Shown here piece after piece: positions 32,521-42,391 of a DNA stretch of 64,000 bases. This DNA is from Fimousia sp036311565 (GTDB taxonomy: Bacteria; Bacillota; Clostridia; Lachnospirales; Lachnospiraceae), in NCBI GenBank assembly GCA_036311565.1, contig JAXJPR010000003.1:17050-81049 (forward strand). The letters run 5' to 3'. Made by a program: the position numbers and the translations under genes. Under the pieces are notes generated by a model, which saw nothing but the letters and a program-made list of their open reading frames with translations, ran no database searches and had not been told where the DNA came from. Numbering within the stretch: the stretch's first letter is position 1; each line of letters starts with the position of its first letter.

Positions 32521-35020
32521 AAAATTAATACCTGCTCTCATATTTGGATTGATCTTCATTTTGTCTGTAGGTGTATTTAATTACATATTTATTGGAAGAA
32601 ACAGCAAAGCAGTGGCAGAGACCGGTGAAGCTACCTTCCCAGTCTTGTCGATTCAGGTAGGGGACAATCATATAAACAGTATGCATGGAATTACCACTAA
32701 TATGGATAAAAATCTGCTTCGTGATTCTATTGTGCCGTTAGAGATAAGTTATGAGTTCTCAGTATTGCTCAGTGAGTCAAAGGAAAGTATCAGTTCTGTA
32801 TCCTATACGATTTATGAGACAGACAATGAAACGGTCAGAGAAACAGGAATTGCTTCTTTTAAAGAGTCAACGAAGGAGACTAAGGCTCAAATAGAGCTTA
32901 AGAAAAAGTTGCAGACCGGAAAAGTATATTTGATGGACCTGGTGCTTGAAAATGAAAATGGCGTAGAAATTCATTATTATACCAGAGTGAAGTATGGAAC
33001 AGAACTGCACTTTACAGAATGTATGGATTTTATCTGGAAATTCCATAATGCGACTCTGGCAGGGAATACCACTGGAAATGAATATGTGAGTCAATTTTTA
33101 GAACCAAATACTTCTTATCTGAATAATGATCTATCCAGTGTTGATATTCAATCAAATAGTGATGCTGTATGCTATGCAGGTATGAAACCGACGGTAGAGA
33201 AACGATATCCGGCAAAGGTAAAAGAGATTACAGAAGATTTGTCTTCTGTAGAAATCAGCAGCCTTCTTTCTTATGAAAAGAGTAATGGAGAGAAGCGGTA
33301 TTATATGACGACGGAATATTATAAAGTCCGTTATTCGGTCTCCAGAATGTATTTACTTGGATATGAACGTACACAGGAAGAATATTTCCAGTATGATGCC
33401 ATCGACAGCAGTAATAATCGGTTCTTAATTGGGACTACACAGAGCACTGATAAAGATCTACATACACAAAATGACTGTGAAATGGCTGCATTTGTTCAGG
33501 AAAATCAGCTTTGGTTCTATGATTTCCAGCAGGGACAGATGGTCCGGGTATTTAGCTTTATTGGTGAAGATTACCGCGATGTGCGTAATAATTACAATGA
33601 ACATAGTATTGATATCTTGAGCATGGACAAAAATGGGGATATGGTATTTATTGTATATGGATATATGAACCGGGGTGCTCATGAAGGCGAAAATGGAATC
33701 TGTGTCTATCGTTTTGACTGCGAAGAACGGTTAAATGAAGAGGTTATGTTTATCCCGACGAAAATTCCTTATGAAAATATGAAGGAAGATATTTCAAAAC
33801 TGGCATATTTAAATGAAGAAGACAGTTTCTATTTCTATCTGGATGAAAGCATTTATAAGGTAAATGCAGATGATAAAGATTATGAGATCATTCAGACCGG
33901 AGTCAATGGAAGTAACATTGTTTCTTCTGAACAGGGATATATGGCTGTTTCAGATGAAAATGAAATCAATATTACGAATATGGAAGATGACAGTGTAAAA
34001 ACAGTAAAATGTAAAAAAGATGAAGTGGCATGTGCTGTTGGATTTATCGAAAGTGATTTTATTTATGGAACTGCAAAAGCTGAGGATGTTCAGAAGGAAA
34101 AAGACGGAAGTCATCTTGTTCCAATGAAGAAAATCATCATTATTGATAAAGAACTTGAGGAAATAAAAAAATATGAAAAGTCAGGAATTTATATTTTGAA
34201 TGCGAAAACAGAAGGGAATATTGTAAAGATGACAAGAGCCATCCGTTCTGGAAGCAAATATAAGAAACTGGTGGATGATTATATTCACTATAAGGAAGAA
34301 GATAAGGAAAAGATTACATTTGAATATAGTTATGACTCTGATCTTTATAATCAGCTTTATATGGCTTTTCCAACCTATGTCTATGTGACGAAAGCACCAA
34401 AACTTACAACAACACAGGAAAAGGTTTCTGGTAATTATAAGACCATTGAATTCGAAGATAATGAAAGCCGCAGTAAAAAATGTTATGTATATGCAAAAGG
34501 CAAACTGCAGGGAACTTACACAAGCGTAAAAGAAGCTATTCAGGCAGCAAAAGAAGGGGCCGGAGTGGTAGTAAATAGTACCCAGAGTTATATTTGGGAA
34601 AAAGGTGTGGCAAAAGATTATGCAAAAGTTCCAAATGTAGGAATTGTAAAAGCTGAGAACAAAGAGGAATCTCTCGCAGCATGTATGCAGATGCTGCTGA
34701 AGCTGAACGCTGATAACACATCTTATGATATGTTGACGAAAGAAGAAGGAGAGCCCGCTGAAATTATGAGCAAGTATTTCAAGGAACGAGCAGTAAACTT
34801 GTCTGGATGCGCTCTTGAAGATGTAGTATATTATATCAGTGAAGGAAGACCTTTTATTGCAAAACGTTCGAATGGAACTTATATTGTAGTAATGAGTTAT
34901 AACAGTGCCAAACTGCGTTATATTGATCCAGTCAAAGGAGAATCTGTTCAGGCGGACAGGAAAGATATGGAAAAGGAATTCAAAAAAGCCGGAAATGAAT
35001 TCTATAGTTATACAGAATAA
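32510..35020 (+). CDS. Large membrane-anchored protein with degenerate C39-like C-terminal domain
   Basis: Unknown protein of 836 residues: one N-terminal membrane segment (LIPALIFGLIFILSVGVFNY) and a large extracellular part. A beta-rich N-terminal domain is followed by a region that looks like a beta propeller (repeated YxFD / IYKVNADD / INITNMED-like units, about residues 290-560). The C-terminal 120 residues resemble a C39 papain-like domain: Cys725 in SLAACMQMLLKL, then GRPFIAKRSNGTYIVVMSYN and LRYIDPVKGE. The His expected before the VVV strand (HYVVV in C39) is absent, so proteolysis is doubtful. The GTG start overlaps the methyltransferase gene. Confidence 0.75.
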   Translation: MKNKKLIPALIFGLIFILSVGVFNYIFIGRNSKAVAETGEATFPVLSIQVGDNHINSMHGITTNMDKNLLRDSIVPLEISYEFSVLLSESKESISSVSYTIYETDNETVRETGIASFKESTKETKAQIELKKKLQTGKVYLMDLVLENENGVEIHYYTRVKYGTELHFTECMDFIWKFHNATLAGNTTGNEYVSQFLEPNTSYLNNDLSSVDIQSNSDAVCYAGMKPTVEKRYPAKVKEITEDLSSVEISSLLSYEKSNGEKRYYMTTEYYKVRYSVSRMYLLGYERTQEEYFQYDAIDSSNNRFLIGTTQSTDKDLHTQNDCEMAAFVQENQLWFYDFQQGQMVRVFSFIGEDYRDVRNNYNEHSIDILSMDKNGDMVFIVYGYMNRGAHEGENGICVYRFDCEERLNEEVMFIPTKIPYENMKEDISKLAYLNEEDSFYFYLDESIYKVNADDKDYEIIQTGVNGSNIVSSEQGYMAVSDENEINITNMEDDSVKTVKCKKDEVACAVGFIESDFIYGTAKAEDVQKEKDGSHLVPMKKIIIIDKELEEIKKYEKSGIYILNAKTEGNIVKMTRAIRSGSKYKKLVDDYIHYKEEDKEKITFEYSYDSDLYNQLYMAFPTYVYVTKAPKLTTTQEKVSGNYKTIEFEDNESRSKKCYVYAKGKLQGTYTSVKEAIQAAKEGAGVVVNSTQSYIWEKGVAKDYAKVPNVGIVKAENKEESLAACMQMLLKLNADNTSYDMLTKEEGEPAEIMSKYFKERAVNLSGCALEDVVYYISEGRPFIAKRSNGTYIVVMSYNSAKLRYIDPVKGESVQADRKDMEKEFKKAGNEFYSYTE

Positions 35021-35027
35021 TAAGATA

Positions 35028-35059
35028 ACAAAAAGCTTCAGATATCTGAAGCTTTTTGT
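35028..35059. terminator. Bidirectional terminator between convergent genes
   Basis: A perfect 32-bp palindrome (16-bp arms) with A and T tracts at its edges, so it serves both the 836-residue protein gene and the aminopeptidase gene. Confidence 0.92.
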
Positions 35060-35083
35060 GTTTTGCAAGATCAACGGTCTTTT

Positions 35084-36199
35084 TTATATTAAGTTTTCAG
35101 GATTTAAACCTTCTAATTCGGCTATAACAAACCGGCCGTCTTTTCGAATTAAAACATCGTCAAAGTAGATTTCACCGCCTCCATATTCCGGAGTCTGAAT
35201 GCAGACCAAATCCCAGTGAATGGCAGACATGTTGCCATTTGGTGCCTCATCGTAGCAATTACCAGGTGTAAAATGAAAAGAACCGCATATCTTTTCATCA
35301 AATAAAGTATCTTTCATAGGACTGGTAATATAAGGATTTACTCCAATGGCAAATTCGCCAATATAACGGGAGCCATCATCGGTGTCAAATACCTGATTGA
35401 TCCGTACGCTGTCATTGGCAGAAGCGTGAATGATTTTTCCATTTTCAAAAGTAAGTGAGATGTTTTCATAAGTAAATCCCTGAAACACAGCAGGTGTATT
35501 ATACCTTAAAGTTCCATTGACAGAATCTTTGATGGGGGCGGTAAATACTTCGCCATCAGGAATGTTCATATCTCCTGCACATGGAATGGCTGGAATATCC
35601 TTAATCGAAAAGGTAAGGTCTGTTCCAGGACCTTTGATCTGCACTTTATCAGTACGATTCATCAGAGAGACCAAAGGCTTCATAGCTTCGTTCATTTTAG
35701 AGTAATTAAGATTGCACACATTAAAATAGAAATCTTCAAAAGTTTCTAAGCTAGTGTTTGACAATTGAGCCATGGAGCTGTTTGGATAACGCAAAACGAC
35801 CCATCTTGTTTTTGGGACCCGGATCTCATGATGAACCGGGGTCGTATAGTAGGTATCATATAAAGCCAGTTTTTCAGCAGGAACATCTGCATATTCGGAT
35901 ACATTTTGTGCACCTCTGATTCCGATATAACAATCCATTTGAGACATCATCTGAGCATCGGCTCTGGCCATTCGCTGCAACTGTTCTTTGTTGCAGCCTA
36001 AGAGCATTTCACGCTGCACGCGGGGGTCCGTAAAAACTGGATAGGCATTACCGCCCGCTCTATAAATTTCTTTTATAATCTGGCGTGCCAGTGGTTGTGT
36101 GTCGCTTCCGGTATAATGTATTTGCACGTTATCTCCAGGCTGGATTTTGCAGGAATAAGTTACAAGATTTTTGGCTAAAGTTAAAATTCTTTGATCCAT
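35084..36199 (-). CDS. M29 family aminopeptidase (AmpS/aminopeptidase II)
   Basis: Metallo-aminopeptidase of 371 residues, cytosolic, releasing N-terminal amino acids from peptides. The metal ligands of the M29 family can be read in PDGEVFTAP, YIGEFAIGVNPY, SFHFTPGNCYDEAP (His and Tyr 7 apart) and AIHWDLVCI (His-x-Asp). The N-terminus LAKNLVTYSCKIQPGDNVQI is typical. It is monocistronic, convergent with the large membrane protein gene. Confidence 0.92.
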   Translation of the reverse strand: MDQRILTLAKNLVTYSCKIQPGDNVQIHYTGSDTQPLARQIIKEIYRAGGNAYPVFTDPRVQREMLLGCNKEQLQRMARADAQMMSQMDCYIGIRGAQNVSEYADVPAEKLALYDTYYTTPVHHEIRVPKTRWVVLRYPNSSMAQLSNTSLETFEDFYFNVCNLNYSKMNEAMKPLVSLMNRTDKVQIKGPGTDLTFSIKDIPAIPCAGDMNIPDGEVFTAPIKDSVNGTLRYNTPAVFQGFTYENISLTFENGKIIHASANDSVRINQVFDTDDGSRYIGEFAIGVNPYITSPMKDTLFDEKICGSFHFTPGNCYDEAPNGNMSAIHWDLVCIQTPEYGGGEIYFDDVLIRKDGRFVIAELEGLNPENLI

Positions 36200-36310
36200 A
36201 AAAACATCCTTTCTTGTAGTAGTATTGGTATTTTACCACTTTTATAAAATTTTATTAATAGAAAAGTATAAACAATAACGAAAATTGTAACACGGATTAT
36301 CAGAAAAAAG

Positions 36311-36339
36311 TGGAATGTAAAATAGAAATGGGTTATAAT
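36311..36339 (+). promoter_or_regulatory. Promoter of the SbcD/YhaO-YhaN-like pair
   Basis: TGGAAT (36311-36316), a 17-nt spacer and TATAAT (36334-36339), 26 nt before the ATG. Confidence 0.65.
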
Positions 36340-36365
36340 GAGAGTTGTGTGAAAGGGGTGAAATT

Positions 36366-37400
36366 ATGAAATTTATCCATGCAGCAGATATCCATTTAGG
36401 TGCAGAACCGGAGAAAGGAAAGCCATGGAGCAATACCCGGAAAAAGGAAATTCGTACAAGTTTTCAGCGCCTCATTGAGGTGGTGAATGAAGAAAATGCT
36501 GATTTCTTATTTATCAGTGGAGATTTATTTCATAGACAGCCTCTTATTCAGGATTTACGGGAATTAGATTATATGCTTGGCAAGCTGAACAGGGCAAAGA
36601 CAGTAGTGATTGCGGGAAATCATGATTATATTGGAGAAGATTCTCCGTATCTGACATATTCATTTCACTCTAATACTTATGTGCTGACAGGCAAGCAGAT
36701 AGAATACATATTTTTTGAAAAAGAGAAAACCTATGTATATGGTTTTAGCTATTGGGATCAGGAAATTACAGAGTCTTGTTATCAATATGCAAAACCAAAT
36801 GGGCAGGAAGGAATCCATATTTTACTGGCTCATGGGGGAGATGCGAAGCATGTTCCGATGGATTTTGAGCAGTTAAAATGGTCAGGATTTGATTATATTG
36901 CCCTGGGGCATATTCATAAACCTCAGGTGATTTATGAAGATCTGATGGCATACCCAGGATCGTTAGAACCGTTGGATGCTACCGAGACAGGGATGCATGG
37001 ATATCTATTAGGAGAGATTACGGAAGAAAAACAAATTATAACATTTGTGCCATTTTCGGCAAGATGTTATCAGAAAACAGAAATCGTTTTGTATGACACC
37101 ATGTCAGCAGAAGAGATATATGATACGATTGAGACTGAGCTTGTCAGAATGGGCCCAGAGAATTTGTTTCATATTATTTTAACAGGGAGCATAGATCCTA
37201 AAATTATGTTAGATTTTACTGATTTAACTGAGGATTATATGATTGTATCCATAGAAGATCAATGGATGGCATTTGGGAATTTTGATGAAATGCTGGAAGC
37301 CAATAGAGATAATCTGATTGGAGCAGTGATGTTAAAATTAAAAGATCGTCCAAAAGCACTTTCCTATGCGATGAAGGCATTGCTTTCTACTGCGCAATAG
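36366..37400 (+). CDS. DNA-repair metallophosphoesterase, SbcD/YhaO family
   Basis: Calcineurin-like phosphoesterase of 344 residues, probably the nuclease half of an SbcCD/Mre11-Rad50-type DNA end-processing complex. Metal-binding motifs are FIHAADIHLGAEPE, FLFISGDLFHRQP, VVIAGNHDYIG, LLAHGGD and ALGHIHKPQ. A C-terminal capping domain follows from about residue 240. The ATG at 36366 has AAGGGGTG upstream; a GTG at 36345 is not supported. The ATPase partner follows 12 nt downstream, the YhaO-YhaN arrangement of B. subtilis. Confidence 0.9.
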   Translation: MKFIHAADIHLGAEPEKGKPWSNTRKKEIRTSFQRLIEVVNEENADFLFISGDLFHRQPLIQDLRELDYMLGKLNRAKTVVIAGNHDYIGEDSPYLTYSFHSNTYVLTGKQIEYIFFEKEKTYVYGFSYWDQEITESCYQYAKPNGQEGIHILLAHGGDAKHVPMDFEQLKWSGFDYIALGHIHKPQVIYEDLMAYPGSLEPLDATETGMHGYLLGEITEEKQIITFVPFSARCYQKTEIVLYDTMSAEEIYDTIETELVRMGPENLFHIILTGSIDPKIMLDFTDLTEDYMIVSIEDQWMAFGNFDEMLEANRDNLIGAVMLKLKDRPKALSYAMKALLSTAQ

Positions 37401-37412
37401 AGAGGGGTATAC

Positions 37413-38753
37413 ATGAAGATTAGAGCATGCACACTCATGGGGTTTGGAAAATTTCATAGAGAGTCTTTTACATTTTCGGATGGCATTCATGTAGTTTATG
37501 GCGAAAATGAAGCTGGAAAGACGACACTTCGAACATTTTTGGTCAGTATGCTGTTCGGTCTTGACAGGAAAAGAGGGGCTGCATCCAAAAAAGATGAATT
37601 CCATAAATATCAACCTTACATGGGAGGTATTTATGGAGGAAGTTTAGATATCTCTTATCAGGGAAAATCTTATCAGATTCAAAGAGATTTTTCCGATAGC
37701 AAAGATATTGTGGTATATGACGCTCAAACTGGGAAAAAGGTATTAGAAGGGAAAGAACCTTCTGGAACATTATATTCCATGACAAAAGAAGGTTTTCGGC
37801 AGACTCTTTGTATTAGCCAGGGAGCAATGAAAACAGAGAAGTCTTTAAGCCAGATGATTAAAAATTATATGGCGAATATGAGCCAAAGTAAAACTACGGA
37901 TGTAGATGTGGAAAAAGCCCTGTCCTATTTGCGCAGAGAAATAAGAAAAAATCAAAAAGCACCTGTTTATGAAAAGGTTCGGCAGACAAGAGAACAGTTC
38001 ATGCATTCGGAAAACAGGGAAGATGAGTTAAATGAAATTACTCAGGAAGAAATACGTATAAAGCATTTGTTACAGAAAGAAGAAAAGCCACATACACTGC
38101 TGGAAAAGTTAGTAGAATGGATTCGGAAATTATTTGGATTTCCAGATAAAAAGGCTTTTGAACGTCAAAAACTGCAATATGAGCTGGAACTATTACAAAT
38201 GAAAAAAGCACAGATTGCAAAAGAGCAGGAAGTTAATGAAGACTTAAGAATCCAGTTGGATAATCTTAAAAAAGAAGTAGTAGAAACCGAGTATAATAGA
38301 ATGGCAATGGAAGAGGCCATGAAAGCAATTATAGAAGCTTCTGAGGAAATTCACAGGGAGTTTGGAAACAGCTTTCACGAAGAAGTATCCTCCATTATTG
38401 CAGAAATTACCAATGGTGCTTATGAAAAGGTCAAGATTGACGATTCTATGGGAATTGTTGTTGAAAAAGAAGGATCTTTTCTTGATATAGATTATTTAAG
38501 TACAGGAACTGTCGAACAGATTTACTTTGCAGTGCGATTAGCAGCTGCAAAACTGCTGTTTCCTGAAGAAGAATTTCCAATGATCCTGGATGATGTCTTT
38601 GGAAATTTTGATGACATACGGCTGATGAGGACATTATCTTATTTATCCGAATTAGATGGACAAATTATTATATTTACATGCAGAAAAGAAGTCATCCATA
38701 TGTTAGAAGAGTTGGGCTGCAGATATCAAAAGACAGTGTTGGAATCCTTGTAA
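37413..38753 (+). CDS. Compact Rad50/SbcC/YhaN-type ATPase
   Basis: Predicted ATPase partner of the upstream nuclease. Of 446 residues, the N-terminal half-site has Walker A VYGENEAGKTTLR (about 28-40) and the C-terminal half-site has the ABC signature YLSTGTVEQIYFAVRLAAA and Walker B FPMILDDVFGNFDD (about 389-402). The coiled coil between them is only about 130-150 residues (roughly 190-330), with a hydrophobic/basic insert near KLVEWIRKLFGFPDKKAF. YhaN and SbcC proteins are commonly 900-1000 residues, so most of the arm is missing here. Both active-site halves are intact, so this looks like a compact form rather than a pseudogene. Confidence 0.85.
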   Translation: MKIRACTLMGFGKFHRESFTFSDGIHVVYGENEAGKTTLRTFLVSMLFGLDRKRGAASKKDEFHKYQPYMGGIYGGSLDISYQGKSYQIQRDFSDSKDIVVYDAQTGKKVLEGKEPSGTLYSMTKEGFRQTLCISQGAMKTEKSLSQMIKNYMANMSQSKTTDVDVEKALSYLRREIRKNQKAPVYEKVRQTREQFMHSENREDELNEITQEEIRIKHLLQKEEKPHTLLEKLVEWIRKLFGFPDKKAFERQKLQYELELLQMKKAQIAKEQEVNEDLRIQLDNLKKEVVETEYNRMAMEEAMKAIIEASEEIHREFGNSFHEEVSSIIAEITNGAYEKVKIDDSMGIVVEKEGSFLDIDYLSTGTVEQIYFAVRLAAAKLLFPEEEFPMILDDVFGNFDDIRLMRTLSYLSELDGQIIIFTCRKEVIHMLEELGCRYQKTVLESL

Positions 38754-38812
38754 GGATGGAAAGGCATGAAAATGCTTCATATTTGAAATAATTGTAATAA
38801 AGAGGTGATACT

Positions 38813-41020
38813 ATGGCAGAAGAGAAGAAGGTTAAAAAGAAACAGATAAAACAAAAAGGTAAGAAAAGGGGAATTGTAAGCCGTGTTGTATTTGTAGTGC
38901 TGGCAGTTCTTCTGATCGCAGGTATTGGTGTAGGAATTAAGCTTGGGATTACACTGATTGAAATGAAAGGAGAAGCTGTAGAACTGGTTTCCACTGCTAC
39001 CAGAGATACCTTTAAAGCAAACCAGACAACCCTGGTGTATGACACCAATGGAGAACTGATTACTAAATTAAAAGGTGAAAAAGACGTTTATTATCTGGAA
39101 TATGATGAAATTCCACAGAAAGTAGTTGAGGCAGTCATTGCTGTAGAAGATACTCGCTTTTATGAGCATAATGGTATTGATCTGAAAGGGATTACCCGTG
39201 CAGCAGTCTCTCTGATCAAGAATAAAGGTGAGATTCATGAAGGGGCAAGTACCATTACCCAGCAGCTTGCCAGAGGAATTTTCCTGAATAATGAAGTTAC
39301 ATGGACTCGTAAAATTAAAGAAATGTTCGTTGCTCTCGAATTGGAGAAAATCTATAGCAAAGAAGATATTTTAGAGTTCTATTTAAATAACATTTATTAT
39401 TCTAATGGATATTATGGTATTCAGGCAGCTTCTCAGGGATATTTTAACAAAGATGCAGATGAACTGACATTATCACAAATTGCATATTTGTCAGCAATTC
39501 CAAATGGACCAACCATGTATAATCCATACAATCATCCAGATGCGACTACAAAGCGTCGAAATAAGATTTTAAAGGATATGTTGGAAGAAGGATATATTTC
39601 TCAAAGTGAATATGATGAAGCAGTTGCAGAAGAAATAACTGTGGTGGAAAAGAAAACAACAGAAACACATGATTATGTAGAAACTTATGTGATCCATTGT
39701 GCAACAGAGAGTCTGATGAAGGACAGTGGATTTGAATTTCAGTATTCTTTTAAAGATGATGATGAGCGGGATGTTTATGAAGAAGAATATAATAAAGCAT
39801 ATGCGACCTGCAAACATACATTATATACAGCAGGATATCGAATCTATACCAGCATTGATTTTGATAAGCAGGAAGCACTTCAGGATGCAATTGATGATCG
39901 ATTGTCTTATTTTTCTGACAAGGATAATGGTGTATATGAAGTGCAGGCGGCAGGAACCTGTATTGATAATGAAACAGGAAAAGTAGCTGCCATTGTAGGA
40001 GGACGCTCTCAGGATGATTTAGAAGGATATACATTGAACCGTGCTTATCAAAGTGCAAGACAGCCAGGTAGTAGTATTAAACCATTATTGGTGTATGCCC
40101 CCGCTTTAGAAAGAGGTTACACGCCAGGTTCTACGGTAAATGATAGCCCAATGTCAAGCAGTGATTCGCATAAAGTAAGCAATTCTGGAAGTTATGGGGG
40201 CAATATCTCACTACGTGCAGCAGTGATGAAGTCCAGTAACGTGGCTACGATGAGATTATACGAAAGTCTTACACCAAAAACGGCCCTTTCTTACTTAGAA
40301 AAGATGGAATTCTCACATTTGGTGGACCGGGATTATCAATACTATACAACCTGTTTAGGTGGTATGACCTATGGAACGACAACGGAAGAGATGGCAGCAG
40401 GTTTTGCAACTCTTGCCAATGATGGAAAGTTTAGTTCTCCAACGTGCATTGAAGAAATTACCGATGCGTCTGGCAATTTAGTAGTAAAGGGCAGCAGTGG
40501 AAGCAAGAAGGTATATTCAGAAAGTGCAGCTAAAATGATGACAGATGTCTTAGAAAGTGTTGTAACTGGAGGAACAGGAAAAGGAACCAAGATTCAAGGT
40601 TTTGATACAGCAGGAAAAACGGGAACGACCAGTGATTACCGTGATGGATGGTTCTGTGGCTATACTCCTTATTATACAACGGCAATCTGGGTTGGACGTG
40701 ATGATCATAAGGTGATGGGTAATTTACATGGAAATACTTATCCAGCATATATTTGGAAAGATTTTATGTCAGAAATTCATGAAGGTCTGGACAGTGAAGA
40801 AAACTTTGAAAACTATGATGGCGGAGAAGCAGCTGTTACAAGTGCTACACAAAAAACAGAGGCAAGCTCTACAACAGCATCTGATACAGCAACAACTTCT
40901 AGCGAGACAACGACAGAAGCATCAACCACAGAGGCTATGACCACAGAAACTCCAACGACCGCCGCACCTACGACGGAGCAACAACCATCAAATGAACCTT
41001 CAGAAGAAGAAAATAATTAG
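38813..41020 (+). CDS. Class A penicillin-binding protein (PBP1A type)
   Basis: Bifunctional peptidoglycan synthase of 735 residues. It has a basic cytosolic N-terminus, a membrane segment (about 23-47), a glycosyltransferase domain with catalytic Glu112 in AVEDTRFYEHNGID, and a transpeptidase domain with the nucleophile in QPGSSIKPLL (about residue 417), the SSN motif in MKSSNVATMR and the KTG motif in TAGKTGTTSDY. The last 55 residues are a Thr/Glu/Ser-rich tail, probably disordered outside the membrane. AGAGGTGAT precedes the ATG; it is monocistronic and followed by a terminator. Confidence 0.95.
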   Translation: MAEEKKVKKKQIKQKGKKRGIVSRVVFVVLAVLLIAGIGVGIKLGITLIEMKGEAVELVSTATRDTFKANQTTLVYDTNGELITKLKGEKDVYYLEYDEIPQKVVEAVIAVEDTRFYEHNGIDLKGITRAAVSLIKNKGEIHEGASTITQQLARGIFLNNEVTWTRKIKEMFVALELEKIYSKEDILEFYLNNIYYSNGYYGIQAASQGYFNKDADELTLSQIAYLSAIPNGPTMYNPYNHPDATTKRRNKILKDMLEEGYISQSEYDEAVAEEITVVEKKTTETHDYVETYVIHCATESLMKDSGFEFQYSFKDDDERDVYEEEYNKAYATCKHTLYTAGYRIYTSIDFDKQEALQDAIDDRLSYFSDKDNGVYEVQAAGTCIDNETGKVAAIVGGRSQDDLEGYTLNRAYQSARQPGSSIKPLLVYAPALERGYTPGSTVNDSPMSSSDSHKVSNSGSYGGNISLRAAVMKSSNVATMRLYESLTPKTALSYLEKMEFSHLVDRDYQYYTTCLGGMTYGTTTEEMAAGFATLANDGKFSSPTCIEEITDASGNLVVKGSSGSKKVYSESAAKMMTDVLESVVTGGTGKGTKIQGFDTAGKTGTTSDYRDGWFCGYTPYYTTAIWVGRDDHKVMGNLHGNTYPAYIWKDFMSEIHEGLDSEENFENYDGGEAAVTSATQKTEASSTTASDTATTSSETTTEASTTEAMTTETPTTAAPTTEQQPSNEPSEEENN

Positions 41021-41034
41021 AGAATCATAAATAA

Positions 41035-41075
41035 AAGGCGTATCCGGAAAATTGCGGATACGCCTTCATTTATTT
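41035..41075 (+). terminator. Terminator after the PBP gene
   Basis: A perfect 12-bp stem (41035-41046 with 41055-41066) and T-rich tail. Confidence 0.85.
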
Positions 41076-41088
41076 CTTTGTAAATCAT

Positions 41089-42291
41089 TTATGCAAATAA
41101 TTTTTCAAAACGTTTCATAGCTTCTACAGTATTTTCATAGCTTCCGAAAGAAGTTAAACGGAAGAAGTTTTTACCGTTTTCACCAAATCCGGCACCAGGA
41201 GTTCCTACAACCTGGATGTTTTCTAATAAGTAATCAAAGCATGTCCATGCATCCATTCCATTTGGACATTCAAACCAGATGTATGGAGAATGAATACCAC
41301 CAAAGAAGCGGATACCAAGTTTTGTTAATGTGTCTGCGATGATCTTTGCATTTTTCTGATAATATTTAATGTTTTGTCTGCATTCAGCAATTCCTTCTTC
41401 AGAGAATACAACAGCAGCTCCGTGCTGAACAATGTAAGAAGTACCATTGAATTTTGTACACTGTCTGCGGTTCCACATTGCATTTAAAGACATTTCAGTA
41501 CCATTAGAAGCAGTAAATACTAATTCTTTTGGAACAACTGTATATCCGCAGCGAGTTCCTGTAAATCCTGCAGTCTTAGAAAGAGAACAGAATTCGATGG
41601 CACATTTTTTTGCACCTTCAATTGCATAAATACTTCTTGGAAGTTCAGGATCAGAAATAAATGCTTCATATGCGGAGTCAAATAGAATGATTGCATCATT
41701 TGCCAATGCATAATCGACCCATTCTTTTAACTGTTCTTTGTTATAGCATGCACCAGTTGGATTGTTTGGTGAGCAGATGTAGATAATATCTGCATGCTGA
41801 TTGTGATCAGGCATTGGAAGGAAGTTATTTTCTGCAGTTCCATCAATATATACGATATTATTATGGCCGCACATAATGTTAGAATCTACATAAACAGGGT
41901 ACACTGGGTCTGGGATTAAAATGATATTATCTGGACCAAATAAATCTGTAATATTACCAGTGTCACTTTTTGCACCGTCAGAAACAAAGATTGCATCTTC
42001 ATCAACATCTACGCCATTCTTTTTATAATAATTTGCAATTGCAGTGCGTGTATCAGCATATCCCTGTTCTGGACCATATCCTTTAAATGTTTCAGAAGTA
42101 GACATTGCGTCAACACCTTCATGAAGAGCGTTGATTACAATATCACCAAGAGGTTTTGTAACATCTCCGATTCCTAAACGAATAATTGGTTTGTCTGGAT
42201 GTTTTTCTGTATAGGCAGCTGTTCTGTGCGCGATTTCAGAGAATAAATAACTGTCTTTGATATTTAAATAGTTTTCGTTTAATTTTGGCAT
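41089..42291 (-). CDS. dapL: LL-diaminopimelate aminotransferase
   Basis: PLP enzyme that converts tetrahydrodipicolinate directly to LL-diaminopimelate for lysine and peptidoglycan synthesis. The 400-residue length and N-terminus MPKLNENYLNIKDSYLFSEI are typical of DapL. Other marks are IRLGIGDVTKPLG, GYGPEQGYADTR, ICSPNNPTGACY and the PLP lysine in FCSLSKTAGFTGTRCGYT. It is co-directional with prs, but a hairpin lies between them and no separate promoter is obvious, so attenuated read-through is possible. Confidence 0.96.
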   Translation of the reverse strand: MPKLNENYLNIKDSYLFSEIAHRTAAYTEKHPDKPIIRLGIGDVTKPLGDIVINALHEGVDAMSTSETFKGYGPEQGYADTRTAIANYYKKNGVDVDEDAIFVSDGAKSDTGNITDLFGPDNIILIPDPVYPVYVDSNIMCGHNNIVYIDGTAENNFLPMPDHNQHADIIYICSPNNPTGACYNKEQLKEWVDYALANDAIILFDSAYEAFISDPELPRSIYAIEGAKKCAIEFCSLSKTAGFTGTRCGYTVVPKELVFTASNGTEMSLNAMWNRRQCTKFNGTSYIVQHGAAVVFSEEGIAECRQNIKYYQKNAKIIADTLTKLGIRFFGGIHSPYIWFECPNGMDAWTCFDYLLENIQVVGTPGAGFGENGKNFFRLTSFGSYENTVEAMKRFEKLFA

Positions 42292-42323
42292 GATGATTGA
42301 ATTCCTTTCGTTTTTTTATATAT

Positions 42324-42369
42324 AAAAGCGGCATGCCTGCTGTATATACAACTGGCATAAACCGCTTTT
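42324..42369 (-). terminator. Hairpin between prs and dapL
   Basis: Outer arms AAAAGCGG/CCGCTTTT (42324-42331, 42362-42369) and inner TGCC/GGCA. On the minus strand the closing arm itself ends in TTTT, so it may be a partial terminator. Confidence 0.55.
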
Positions 42370-42391
42370 CGTCCTTGAAAATTACAATATA

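Noticed and set aside
34181..35074. 297-codon antisense frame opposite the large membrane protein gene
   Set aside because: The Phe/Ile/Cys-rich composition is the mirror image of the true gene, and it has no ribosome site.
37413..38753. YhaN-like gene as a pseudogene
   Set aside because: The frame is intact and all nucleotide-binding motifs of both halves are present.
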